This document shows, in pieces, positions 1 to 7,860 of a stretch of DNA of 64,000 nt. Source of the DNA: Parendozoicomonas sp. Alg238-R29 (GTDB lineage Bacteria; Pseudomonadota; Gammaproteobacteria; Pseudomonadales; Endozoicomonadaceae); NCBI RefSeq assembly GCF_947331445.1, contig NZ_CAMZOG010000009.1, positions 26,668 to 90,667 of the forward strand. Direction: 5' to 3'. The notes beneath the pieces are model-generated. The model ran no database searches and was not told the DNA's origin. It worked only from the letters and a program-made list of their open reading frames with translations. Each line of letters starts with the position of its first letter. The stretch's first letter is position 1. The translations under genes were made by a program, and so were the position numbers.

Positions 1-10
1 GAAGCAAAGA

Positions 11-36
11 AGCCACTCAATTTGAGTGGTTTCTTT
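11..36 (-). terminator. Rho-independent terminator of the first minus-strand gene
   Basis: An 8-bp perfect stem (13-20 paired with 22-29, CCACTCAA/TTGAGTGG) lies directly beyond the stop codon at 35-37 and is followed on the minus strand by a T-rich tract. The position and shape fit an intrinsic terminator. Confidence 0.75.
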
Positions 37-712
37 AATCGACTTTGCGAAAGAGTTTGTACTCCCAGCCTGGTTTAACTGCACCTCCGGGCTCATTACT
101 TCCACGACCAGCAGCAACTACCCAACTATCGCCCCAGTGTTGCTTGGCTGTCGCTGTATCAATCCCAAGATGCTTCTGTGCATATTGCGCAATTGTGTTC
201 TCGTAATCGCTTATGGCATCGGTGAGATAAGCATCTGGATCTGTTGTATCTCCAGGTGCAGGAAAACGCTCATTTGCATAAAGAAGACAAAAGTTAACTC
301 TTTTGTAGAGGTGAGTGATCCCTTGATTGTCAGCGGTTGACTTCAGCGCTTTGAAGAGTTGTAAGTCTGCTTTGGAAAACCGAGATCGTGCATTCAGGCA
401 AAGTGTAATTTGAGACCCACGCTTCAAACTGTGTGTGAGGGCGGGAATAACTTGAGAGTCTTCCTGATCAAGGTCGTTGCCACCAATTTCATCAACTGAG
501 ATTGTATGTCCACCACTAAAAATAATACGGGAGTGGTGAACGTTTTTAGCACCATCAATACTTTTTAAGGTTTCTACTTCTTTGGAACCAGGCAAGTTAG
601 ATAGAGCCCTTTGAACGCTGGATGTTTCGTCATCTATTCCACCGGCAATCACTAACCCTTCGAGAGGAAGTTCCCGTGGTTCTCCATGATGATCATTAAT
701 AAAGGTCATCAT
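35..712 (-). CDS. Unknown protein, 225 residues
   Basis: I do not recognise this protein. It is soluble in appearance, with no signal peptide or membrane segment. It has a run of short hydrophobic strands alternating with polar loops, and a C-terminal region rich in Trp, Gly and Lys. Two ATG codons lie in tandem at the 5' end and no clear Shine-Dalgarno separates them. It is the last gene of a minus-strand group that includes the PcfJ-like gene upstream, separated by about 140 bp that hold an imperfect hairpin. It ends at a good intrinsic terminator, which supports its being a real, transcribed gene. No function is proposed. Confidence 0.6.
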   Translation of the reverse strand: MMTFINDHHGEPRELPLEGLVIAGGIDDETSSVQRALSNLPGSKEVETLKSIDGAKNVHHSRIIFSGGHTISVDEIGGNDLDQEDSQVIPALTHSLKRGSQITLCLNARSRFSKADLQLFKALKSTADNQGITHLYKRVNFCLLYANERFPAPGDTTDPDAYLTDAISDYENTIAQYAQKHLGIDTATAKQHWGDSWVVAAGRGSNEPGGAVKPGWEYKLFRKVD

Positions 713-791
713 GGTGTTTGAAAAACCCTGGATCTTTGCAAGGTTGGCTGTACTCGAGTACCCCCAGCCCCCGGTGCTACTCCTTTGCTTT

Positions 792-839
792 CCATTCTGC
801 CGTCCTGAATGAATGACTGTTTTCAGGTTAGCAGAATGG
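792..839 (-). other. Inverted repeat downstream of the PcfJ-like gene
   Basis: CCATTCTGC (792-800) pairs with GCAGAATGG (831-839), and a second inner pair CCTGA/TCAGG (804-808 and 822-826) extends the fold. It sits just after the stop of the gene at 853. There is no T-run, so it may be a mRNA-end structure rather than a classical terminator. Confidence 0.4.
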
Positions 840-852
840 GAAATCCCTCATA

Positions 853-2100
853 TCAAGCGGATAAAACCTGTGTGAACCAGCTATTGACGATCTTTCTGGT
901 TTCTTCGGCGGGAGGTCGATTACAGACCCCTGCAATTTGCCCAATGCTTATCGCAGAACCATCCCGGATTTTAATACTTATTGTCATGCGCTCTGGCTCC
1001 AGCATTTTATAAATGTAAGATTTTCCTTCCTGCACGTCTGAAACATAACTGCCCACGCAATGGTGCATTTCTTTTCCTTCTTTCTCCAGATCCTCTGGTG
1101 TTGTTATTGGCCTGATGTATTCTGTACCGGCATGTGGAGGTTCTGGAAAGAGAATAGGCTCACCGCTTTCATCTAAAAGCCAGGATCGCCTTGCTGTGTT
1201 ACCTCCTAAATTGAGTTCTTCGACTCTTTGGTCGTGCATGCGCCTTAAAGCTTGCTCGGTTGTACAGGCCATCAGGGCTGGGTTATTCCTCATTCCCATG
1301 CGGTGACAATCGGCCAGAAGGTTCACTAGTGCACGTCTGCGCCAGGGGCAGTCGATGGCTGCAATTGTGTGAAACAGGGTTGTGTTGCGAAGCTCCGGTG
1401 TTCGGTAAAGTAGATTTAAAAGAAGCTCGGAAATATTGGGATAATGTCGCAGGCTCGCCAGTGCGTCCTGATTTTTCCATAAAGTGGTAATTTTGTGTGT
1501 AAGGGTTGCATCAATACGTTCCGATTGAACCTTGCGCAGCATCCGCACAGCAGATTTTGTTCCCACTAAACCCATACGCTCAAGCATGGCAGGCTGTTTT
1601 AACTGCAAGCCTTTACGTATCTGTTGCTCATCAAGTTTATTCTTTACACAAAACTCCAGCCACAGCAAAAACAGCATTGAATTTCCAACTAACAGATCAC
1701 TGGCTTCTTTCCACTGACTGGATAGGCGCAGCATAAGAAAACGGTGCTTACAGTAAGGGGTAATAAGCTTGAGAAATTCAGGTGGAATGGTTTTCTGCCA
1801 GGAACCAATATCCGGGTCATCCGTTGGAGCAAGAAGTTCAACACCTGGCTCTACATGTAATTCCGAGGATTCATGCTCGAGATTAATAATGCTGAACCAG
1901 TCCAGCTGACCTTGCCAATGAGGGATTTTGAGTATGCAAGGGTAGCCAAAACTTTCGCTCCAGTTGATGATCAGGGACTTGGAAACATTACACCATTGAA
2001 CCATCTTGGTTGGATCAGACACACACTCTGCTGGAGCACCTTCTGAAAAAGGCTGCATAACAAAGAAACTCCATTCCTGTTTTTTACAAGATGCACGCAT
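853..2100 (-). CDS. PcfJ-like domain protein
   Basis: The protein has 415 residues. The C-terminal third carries the hallmark of PcfJ-like proteins: a Met-His-His-Cys-Val-Gly-Ser-Tyr block at residues 345-352, followed by a Gly-containing segment and a basic beta-rich stretch (about 357-390). PcfJ was named from an enterococcal conjugative plasmid cluster, and the family is scattered over plasmids and genomic islands with no established biochemical role. The N-terminal 300 residues are largely helical and not recognised. An in-frame Met at residue 15 is an alternative start; neither has a strong ribosome site. It lies 37 bp downstream of the small membrane protein gene on the same strand, so the two could be co-transcribed. 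The PcfJ assignment rests on motif recognition; its function is unknown. Confidence 0.7.
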   Translation of the reverse strand: MRASCKKQEWSFFVMQPFSEGAPAECVSDPTKMVQWCNVSKSLIINWSESFGYPCILKIPHWQGQLDWFSIINLEHESSELHVEPGVELLAPTDDPDIGSWQKTIPPEFLKLITPYCKHRFLMLRLSSQWKEASDLLVGNSMLFLLWLEFCVKNKLDEQQIRKGLQLKQPAMLERMGLVGTKSAVRMLRKVQSERIDATLTHKITTLWKNQDALASLRHYPNISELLLNLLYRTPELRNTTLFHTIAAIDCPWRRRALVNLLADCHRMGMRNNPALMACTTEQALRRMHDQRVEELNLGGNTARRSWLLDESGEPILFPEPPHAGTEYIRPITTPEDLEKEGKEMHHCVGSYVSDVQEGKSYIYKMLEPERMTISIKIRDGSAISIGQIAGVCNRPPAEETRKIVNSWFTQVLSA

Positions 2101-2137
2101 GGAGTCGTTTATTCAAGGGCGCCAAACTGGTTGTTAG

Positions 2138-2572
2138 CTAGGGATGTTTGAGCCCATACCATTGAGAGTAAGCCAGTATTGCAACAATAAGCGCAATGGC
2201 AGCAATTATAAATTCACCAGCCAAAGTCAGTGGTGAAAGTTGAAGAGCAATCAGAATGATACTGGCAATCACCCACAATGTATCCAGCAGGATAATGGCT
2301 TGTGCCAAGCCTTTATGAATAGCCGGTCGCATGGCGATAATAAACAGAGAAACGGCGAAGAAAACAAGAACACCACCCAAGCCCATCAAGTAACCATCAG
2401 CCAAATAACTTTTTGAACCGATGTATGCATTGATCCCTGTGGAATAAATCAGCATGGAAAGACTACAGATACAGGAGAAAAAAGCATTAATCAGTAAGGT
2501 ATTCTGCAGAAGTCGTGAACGGCTGGCGGAGACTCCTGTCGGTTGTTGGATTATATGTTCCGACATTGTCAT
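2138..2572 (-). CDS. Small integral membrane protein with four predicted helices
   Basis: The 144-residue protein has a polar N-terminus of about 20 residues followed by four hydrophobic segments at roughly 24-47, 58-82, 88-110 and 115-136. That leaves both ends probably cytoplasmic. Short loops and a lack of charged residues within helices suggest a small membrane protein rather than a transporter of known class. No catalytic motif is visible. An in-frame ATG lies two codons after the chosen one. It is the first of three minus-strand genes. I cannot name the family. Confidence 0.6.
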   Translation of the reverse strand: MTMSEHIIQQPTGVSASRSRLLQNTLLINAFFSCICSLSMLIYSTGINAYIGSKSYLADGYLMGLGGVLVFFAVSLFIIAMRPAIHKGLAQAIILLDTLWVIASIILIALQLSPLTLAGEFIIAAIALIVAILAYSQWYGLKHP

Positions 2573-2676
2573 TTTCCTGTTGTTGTTATTTCAAAGTATG
2601 GGAAAGACATTGTTTTCGCAAATCTATAAGCCCCGGCTTGTCAGCCAGAGCTTTTTTATTCAATGGAAGAGTTTAA

Positions 2677-2863
2677 TCAAACCATCATAAACAGCAGACG
2701 GGCAACAAAAAGGCCGCCACCGGTGCCGATTACTGCACCGAACATATCCATCAGAACACCAACAGGAACCAGGTTTTCCCGCGATGATCGGAGAGCTGGC
2801 CACACCACCAATGTTGGCGCAGCTGGCGATGCAGCAGGTGAACAGATCAACCTTGATGGCATT
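2677..2863 (-). pseudogene. Remnant of a DUF819-family membrane protein
   Basis: On the minus strand this stretch encodes the C-terminal end of a DUF819 integral membrane protein, but in two reading frames. The first (about 2863-2785) reads ...SCANIGGVASSPIIAG, the second (about 2778-2677) reads ENLVPVGVLMDMFGAVIG and on to a TGA stop. The family typically has an ANIGGPAS-type motif followed by APVGVLLGVLGYALGT, so the two pieces are contiguous parts of one protein with a frameshift near 2778-2785. Upstream of 2863 an in-frame stop appears and the homology is lost, so only the last 60 or so residues survive. Confidence 0.65.
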
Positions 2864-3079
2864 GGCGCATTATTGAGGGCTTTGCCTTGCATATATCGTC
2901 TCTTGTTGCCAGATCGTAATGATTCTAAAAATAATCAAATTGATATGAGCATAACAAACCTGTTATGAATCTTGAGGTTGCTGAAACTCGATCATTCTCA
3001 ATGGGTCAAAGCTTAAGGCTATTAAATAAGAAACATGGTTTTCTAAAATATCACATGCTGACTTTAAAGAAGGTTTGTT

Positions 3080-6010
3080 ATGCACTTACTGACGACCACT
3101 CCTCCGGCGGATTTAACGAGAAAAGATCAGGGGCAGGAGCCACCCACTTCTACTGAATCAAGGTCTTTAGATTCTGAGAACAGGAAGATAGGAAGAAACG
3201 TGCATCCTGCTAATAGCCCTGAACAAACATTTCTGACTGAAAGATCTGTGTCGGTGGAGAAGGTTCAATCATTAAATAATGATACGAACTCAAAAAAACA
3301 GCGCTTACTAAGATCTATTGATTCTTACAATGAAAATCGTCTTCCCAGTAGTGTTGTTAATGTGCCCTATGAGAAAGATGTTAGAGAAAGGTTTCATGAT
3401 GTCTATAGTGAGGCTCTTTCTCAATCCTCACGCCTCTTCGGTCCTGTGACTGCTCCTTTTAAAATGGTCGATGATTGTTCTGAAGGCGGAATTACAGAAT
3501 TTGATAATGGAATAATAAAAAAAATCATGAGGGCTGAATATCATTCAAACAACGAGCGTTCATTTTTTATATCGCGATTGTCCTGCTTTTTGATTAAGGA
3601 TAATTCCAAAGAGCATATTGTTGAATGCTATGGGCAGTATATCTCCGGCGCTGATTTGGCTTATATGGCTAGTCACTCCCGCCCTGTTGTGGCGGACCTG
3701 ATATTTGATCAATTCATGGAAAGAATACCGGCGACAGCACTGGCTGAAATTTATACTTCACACCCTGATCTTATCAAACGACATGTCGAGAGAGGTCGAT
3801 GCTTTCAAGATCAGAATGAATGGTTTTCTCTACTGAAGATTTGTCGAAAAGATCGAGATCTAGCAGCACGAATTTTTACAGGAGATATCATGCTGCCTTA
3901 TTTTGGGCAGCTCCACCGAGCCGCGCTCGGGTGTTTTTATGAAAATATGGCTCAGGAAGTCTGTCATGAGCTAACAGCACGCCTTACTGACAACATGAAC
4001 CCGGATAGCAGATGCCACCAAGAGTGGACAGAGGATTTGATCGCCATCTGGGAGCTCATGCTGTGCTATGAGTTTTGGGCAGATGAATCAGCAGCGCTGT
4101 TGAAATATATTCGCGAACAATTCCCGCAAGGTGCTGTGGAAAAAATACTGGCTACAATCATGGCTCGGTACTCAAAAAGTTCATCAAAAAATATTCAAGA
4201 TGTCATTACCCATGATCATGTGAAAATGATTATGAATAATAATGAGGCTTTAAAGATTCTATTGATTAATCCGCCACTTTTATTTTATGACAATGATGAA
4301 AACTATCTTTCTCATCTTACCAGCGAGTTATGGGGTATTTTGATAGAACATAACCCTCAGGTAAGCATACTTGCTTTAGGCTGTCGGGCTATTGATATTG
4401 AGGACTTGGCCGCCAAAATGGATGCCTGTCCTGATAAGGTTAGTTCGCTCATATCTGTAGGGTATGACAAACTGTCCTCAGTTAACAAAGAAGATTTGTC
4501 GTTAAATATTCATAATCCAAGTGTGCTGGCACTTTTGAGAATGAAGAAAAAACGCCCTTTCTGTCAAAAAGATGTTCCCTACAAAGAAGCTGTGCATTGG
4601 TTCATTAAGTGGTATCAGGAGGAACAAGAGCCGAGCGATATTGCGCAAAAAAGCCAGGTCTGCCGTTTGCGTTCAACGTATCCATGGATTACAGCGCTTC
4701 GATTGAAGCTCTCGGGTAAATATCAAACGATGAAAATCACTGATGACGATATGAGGTACGATGCTGCTTTACCTGGACTTTACGCTTCTGAGCTTTGCTT
4801 CAATATCATTGCTTGTGGAGAGATCTGTGATGACAACAAACTCCGCTTGGCATCTCTATCCAGCCAAAACCTATTTTCCCTGATGATAGATCCAGGGGTG
4901 TATCTGTCTAGACTCTATGAATTGGGTCGTTCACCTCTTTTTTTCTCTTGCTTAGAGCATCCAAGACATAAGAATAATGTTATAACTGCTTTAGAAACGG
5001 GGTATCTTGAACATGTGAATGACAAGACATTGTATGAGCTGTGTCAGGCACATCCGGCATTTGCTGTTCATTTGACCGAATACCCCAACTTCATAAAACG
5101 CATGAGTGAGGATCAACTCGCCTGCCTCTGCTACAAAAACCCAGCTTTTTACAAAGCTCTTTATAATATGCCGAACCTTCAATGTGACCTTGGTTTATTA
5201 CCCGATACTCTTGAGTATCCTTGGGGAGAGATGCAGCGAAACAGACGACCCATCCAGCCCATTGCTTCCGTAGATGCGATGCTTACAAATGTCTTTATCG
5301 AGCAATTTCATCAGACGTTTCCACCAGCAGATGAAAGAGTAACACCTTCAATGTTTCTTGGTTGGGAACAGGGGTTAATGACTCAACGTTATCCAGATCG
5401 CACACGAGGAGGAGGTGTTTGTCATGGCGTGGCACTGGACTGCATCCGTTGGCATCTCGAACACCCGGAGCATCCCCTTGAGTTGTATGTGCAGAAATTG
5501 AATCGTTATACCAACGTAAAGCAACCCCTTAAGGTGACTGGCGGGTTACCGGACCGGGTAGACTTTCTTGAAAGAAACTATAAATCTTACCTTTCTGATG
5601 GCTTCTGTATCAGTACCTCGGGCAACAATGATCTTGATGCGATAAAGATGCCCTGCATCTCCAGGGAAGGTGTGATTCTTGTGGAATATCTCCTCAAGCA
5701 AGTAAAGTTTTTAGTGATCTGTCAGGATCGCCGTGCCTGTGCACTGATTTTGTGGGAATCACAGAAGAATCGTGATGACGCTTATATCTCCTGCCTCGAT
5801 GCAAACGATGGTTTGTTAAGCATTCCCATTACGCAACACACTGGGGACTGGAGCTCTGATGTTCGTGAATGGATAAAAGAGCTGCTGGAAAACAGTATGT
5901 TTAAGTTTGGTGCTCAGATTGAAGTTATGGCCCACTCTGTCAATGATGAAAAGTTGAAAGAACTACAGGTTACACCTGTACGTTATAAGCCCGTTGATCA
6001 GGCTTTTTGA
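3080..6010 (+). CDS. Large effector-like protein with helical repeats and a YopT/C58-like C-terminus
   Basis: A 976-residue protein preceded by an AAGAAGG ribosome site. Residues 1-80 are polar, low in complexity and rich in Ser, Thr, Arg and Asn, resembling an unfolded secretion or translocation region. Residues of roughly 170-720 are helical. They contain recurring units of the type Leu-x-x-Leu-Cys-x-x-Asn/His-Pro-x-Phe, clearest between about 590 and 705. Near residues 778-785 a Gly-Gly-Gly-Val-Cys-His-Gly-Val block (Cys781) resembles the catalytic cysteine motif of YopT/AvrPphB-type peptidases (family C58). A later Leu-Asp-Ala-Asn-Asp-Gly (Asp907) resembles the family's Asp-Pro-Asn-x-Gly. 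The strand that should carry the catalytic His has Cys887 instead, so activity is doubtful. No signal peptide. The role as a host-directed effector is inference. Confidence 0.6.
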   Translation: MHLLTTTPPADLTRKDQGQEPPTSTESRSLDSENRKIGRNVHPANSPEQTFLTERSVSVEKVQSLNNDTNSKKQRLLRSIDSYNENRLPSSVVNVPYEKDVRERFHDVYSEALSQSSRLFGPVTAPFKMVDDCSEGGITEFDNGIIKKIMRAEYHSNNERSFFISRLSCFLIKDNSKEHIVECYGQYISGADLAYMASHSRPVVADLIFDQFMERIPATALAEIYTSHPDLIKRHVERGRCFQDQNEWFSLLKICRKDRDLAARIFTGDIMLPYFGQLHRAALGCFYENMAQEVCHELTARLTDNMNPDSRCHQEWTEDLIAIWELMLCYEFWADESAALLKYIREQFPQGAVEKILATIMARYSKSSSKNIQDVITHDHVKMIMNNNEALKILLINPPLLFYDNDENYLSHLTSELWGILIEHNPQVSILALGCRAIDIEDLAAKMDACPDKVSSLISVGYDKLSSVNKEDLSLNIHNPSVLALLRMKKKRPFCQKDVPYKEAVHWFIKWYQEEQEPSDIAQKSQVCRLRSTYPWITALRLKLSGKYQTMKITDDDMRYDAALPGLYASELCFNIIACGEICDDNKLRLASLSSQNLFSLMIDPGVYLSRLYELGRSPLFFSCLEHPRHKNNVITALETGYLEHVNDKTLYELCQAHPAFAVHLTEYPNFIKRMSEDQLACLCYKNPAFYKALYNMPNLQCDLGLLPDTLEYPWGEMQRNRRPIQPIASVDAMLTNVFIEQFHQTFPPADERVTPSMFLGWEQGLMTQRYPDRTRGGGVCHGVALDCIRWHLEHPEHPLELYVQKLNRYTNVKQPLKVTGGLPDRVDFLERNYKSYLSDGFCISTSGNNDLDAIKMPCISREGVILVEYLLKQVKFLVICQDRRACALILWESQKNRDDAYISCLDANDGLLSIPITQHTGDWSSDVREWIKELLENSMFKFGAQIEVMAHSVNDEKLKELQVTPVRYKPVDQAF

Positions 6011-6182
6011 ATCTCAACCTCTATTCTCTACATATGGGACGAAACAGCCGCAGCTCAAGAGCTGTAAAGGTTAGATCCATGAGATGACCTCCATTAGGTA
6101 CATCTGCATAATGTATTACTTCTGTACGATTTACCGTAGCTCAACATAAAAGAAGCCAGCTTGCTGCCCCACATCACACATA

Positions 6183-6856
6183 TACCTGATGATTCAGACA
6201 AGGATCGGGGTCTCAACTCTGGAGTTATCGAGACAACTGGGTATCTCTTGCAACGCCACATGGCGACTGAAGCACAAACTCATGCAAGTTATGAAAGAAC
6301 GCAACGACAGTTGTCCTTTACAGGGGGCGTCCAAATAGACGATGCGTATTGGGGCGGTGAAAAGCACGGAGGAAAGCCAGGACGAGGCTCCGAGAATAAA
6401 CACCCGTTTGTTGCTGCCGTTGAAACCAATGAAGAGAACCATCCACTCTCTATGCGATTCAGCATGGTGACCAGTTTCAGGAAAAAGGAACTGGAGCTCT
6501 GGGCTAAAAAGCATTTGAGTCGGCAAACTCATCTCGTCACCAGCGATGGATTGGGGGCTTTCACCGGCATTGCTGATGCGGGCCATCTGCATAAAGCTGT
6601 TGTTACGGGTGGTGGGCACGAGTCTATGAGCAATGAACTCTTCACATGGGTCAATACAATGATTGGTAATGTGAAGAACTCTCTCAGGGGCAGCTACCAC
6701 AGCATCAATCCGAAACATTTGCCACGCTACCTTGCGGAGTTCTGTTATCGGTTTAATCGCCGGTTCGATATGGGGGCGATGATCTCAAGGCTTGGCTACA
6801 TGGCAGCCCGAACCTGCCCGATGCCAGAGAGGCTTCTTAAGCTGGCTGACTTATAG
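6183..6856 (+). pseudogene. IS1595-family transposase remnant, 5'-truncated and frameshifted
   Basis: The 3' part (6321-6856) encodes the DDE domain of an IS1595/ISXO2-like transposase, beginning with the family signature VQIDDAYWGGE and ending in RFNRRFD and RLLKLADL. The N-terminal part is present in a different frame upstream (6183-6320), reading STLELSRQLGIS and then WRLKHKLMQVMKERND, the usual helix-turn-helix region. The frames meet in a run of five G at 6323-6327, so a single-base indel there broke the gene. The zinc-ribbon N-terminus expected for a protein of about 300 residues is not found before 6183. No terminal inverted repeats were identified. Confidence 0.85.
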
Positions 6857-7109
6857 TGGTAATCAGGAAGCTTTTTGAGAGTTTTCCAGACTTAAAAAAG
6901 CGCTACTGGGGTAGGCACTTTTGGGCTCGAGGGTATTTTTGCGTTACATCGGGAGAACTCACAGAAGAGATGATCAAAGAGTACTTGGAGCATCACTTTG
7001 AGCCTCGAGTCGATGATTATTTCAGGGCTGAAAGTTAACATCAACGCGTCTTCGACGCGTATCCGGACTTTTAGTCCGTAATACTAACCCACCGGCTTTA
7101 GCCGGTGGT
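6857..7109 (+). mobile_element. IS200-family 3' fragment (tnpA C-terminus plus right-end hairpins)
   Basis: The 60 codons at 6856-7038 match the C-terminal end of the IS200 Y1 transposase: FPDLKKRYWGRHFWARGYF followed by EEMIKEYLEHHFE, which retains the catalytic tyrosine. The N-terminal HUH half is missing, replaced by the IS1595 remnant. After the stop come three hairpins in a row: ACGCGTC-ttc-GACGCGT (7044-7060), CGGACT-ttt-AGTCCG (7064-7078) and CCACCGGC-ttta-GCCGGTGG (7089-7108). The last has the look of the subterminal hairpin recognised by TnpA at the right end. The element cannot move by itself. Confidence 0.8.
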
Positions 7110-7380
7110 TGTTGAGTTCGTGAACCATTGTACGAAATAAGCCGCTTGTACCTTTAACCCGTAAACTAGGCAAACGACACTGGCCGAACTCGCTGAACGA
7201 GCAGGTGGGCAGAATACCAGGCCGGGTGCGCGGTGGAGCGACCGGAGAGACTGGAGCCACAGGGTCTGGAGTGCAGTAGAGTGCGCAAGTGTGGAGCCGC
7301 GCCCCCGCGCCGGGAAGTGGACGTTGGCTTCTGGGAGCCCAGAATACTCATATCGAAACCACAGGTTCTACCCTATCGTA
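7110..7380 (+). other. GC-rich stretch without a convincing gene
   Basis: Between the IS200 right end and vsr lie about 270 bases with no recognisable coding sequence. The part from about 7190 to 7330 is visibly richer in G and C than its surroundings. An open frame runs from 7291 into vsr, but it lacks similarity to the family before 7381. It could hold the vsr promoter or further transposon debris. Confidence 0.4.
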
Positions 7381-7845
7381 ATGGATAACCTCTCATCACA
7401 AACCCGCAGTCATATCATGGCCAGCATCCACAGTAAGGACACCAAGCCTGAAATCCTTGTCAGGAAAGCCCTTTATTCCTTGGGTTTCCGGTACCGCTGC
7501 CATTACAAGAACCTACCCGGAAAACCCGATATCGTCTTACCAAAGTACCGTGCCATCATTCAGGTTAACGGGTGTTTCTGGCATGGCCACGACTGCCACA
7601 TTTTCAAGATGCCTAAATCAAGGACAGAGTTCTGGGAAAACAAGATCTCCCGTAACCAAATCCGGGACGAAGCCAACCACTACCAAGTCACCCTTAGTGG
7701 GTGGAGAAACCTTGTGATCTGGGAATGTGCCCTGCAGGGTAAGGAAAAGCAGGATTTCGATTGGCTCATCGGCGAGGTCGTACGTTGGATACTGGTTGGG
7801 GGATCGTCCCTTGAACTCCGGGGAAAGGGAAAGCCCACCCTATAG
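7381..7845 (+). CDS. vsr: Vsr-type very short patch repair endonuclease
   Basis: Vsr nicks DNA 5' of the T in T:G mismatches created when 5-methylcytosine deaminates, and so protects methylated sites from C-to-T mutation. The 154-residue product starts MDNLSSQTRSHIMASI and carries the family's DTKPE block, GKPDIVLP (nuclease Asp), the FWHGHDC zinc/active-site segment, and the KISRNQIRDE and WECAL segments. I chose the ATG at 7381 because the family aligns from there; an upstream in-frame start at 7291 would add 30 unrelated residues. It is convergent with the restriction endonuclease gene. Vsr enzymes normally accompany cytosine methyltransferases, here the one at 9573-11165. Confidence 0.93.
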   Translation: MDNLSSQTRSHIMASIHSKDTKPEILVRKALYSLGFRYRCHYKNLPGKPDIVLPKYRAIIQVNGCFWHGHDCHIFKMPKSRTEFWENKISRNQIRDEANHYQVTLSGWRNLVIWECALQGKEKQDFDWLIGEVVRWILVGGSSLELRGKGKPTL

Positions 7846-7853
7846 AGGTGGGC
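7833..7853. terminator. Hairpin at the convergent ends of vsr and the endonuclease gene
   Basis: GCCCACC (7833-7839) pairs with GGTGGGC (7847-7853) around a 7-base loop that contains the vsr stop codon. It lies between two convergent genes and could end transcription from both sides, although no long T-run follows. Confidence 0.5.
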
Positions 7854-7860
7854 ACAGGGT

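Noticed and set aside
853..3079. Possible antiphage defence cluster around the PcfJ-like gene
   Set aside because: No nuclease, cyclase, reverse transcriptase or toxin motif was found in the neighbouring genes.
7291..7380. Upstream extension of vsr from an alternative start
   Set aside because: The added 30 residues have no family similarity and are Arg/Pro/Gly-rich; Vsr homology begins at the ATG at 7381.
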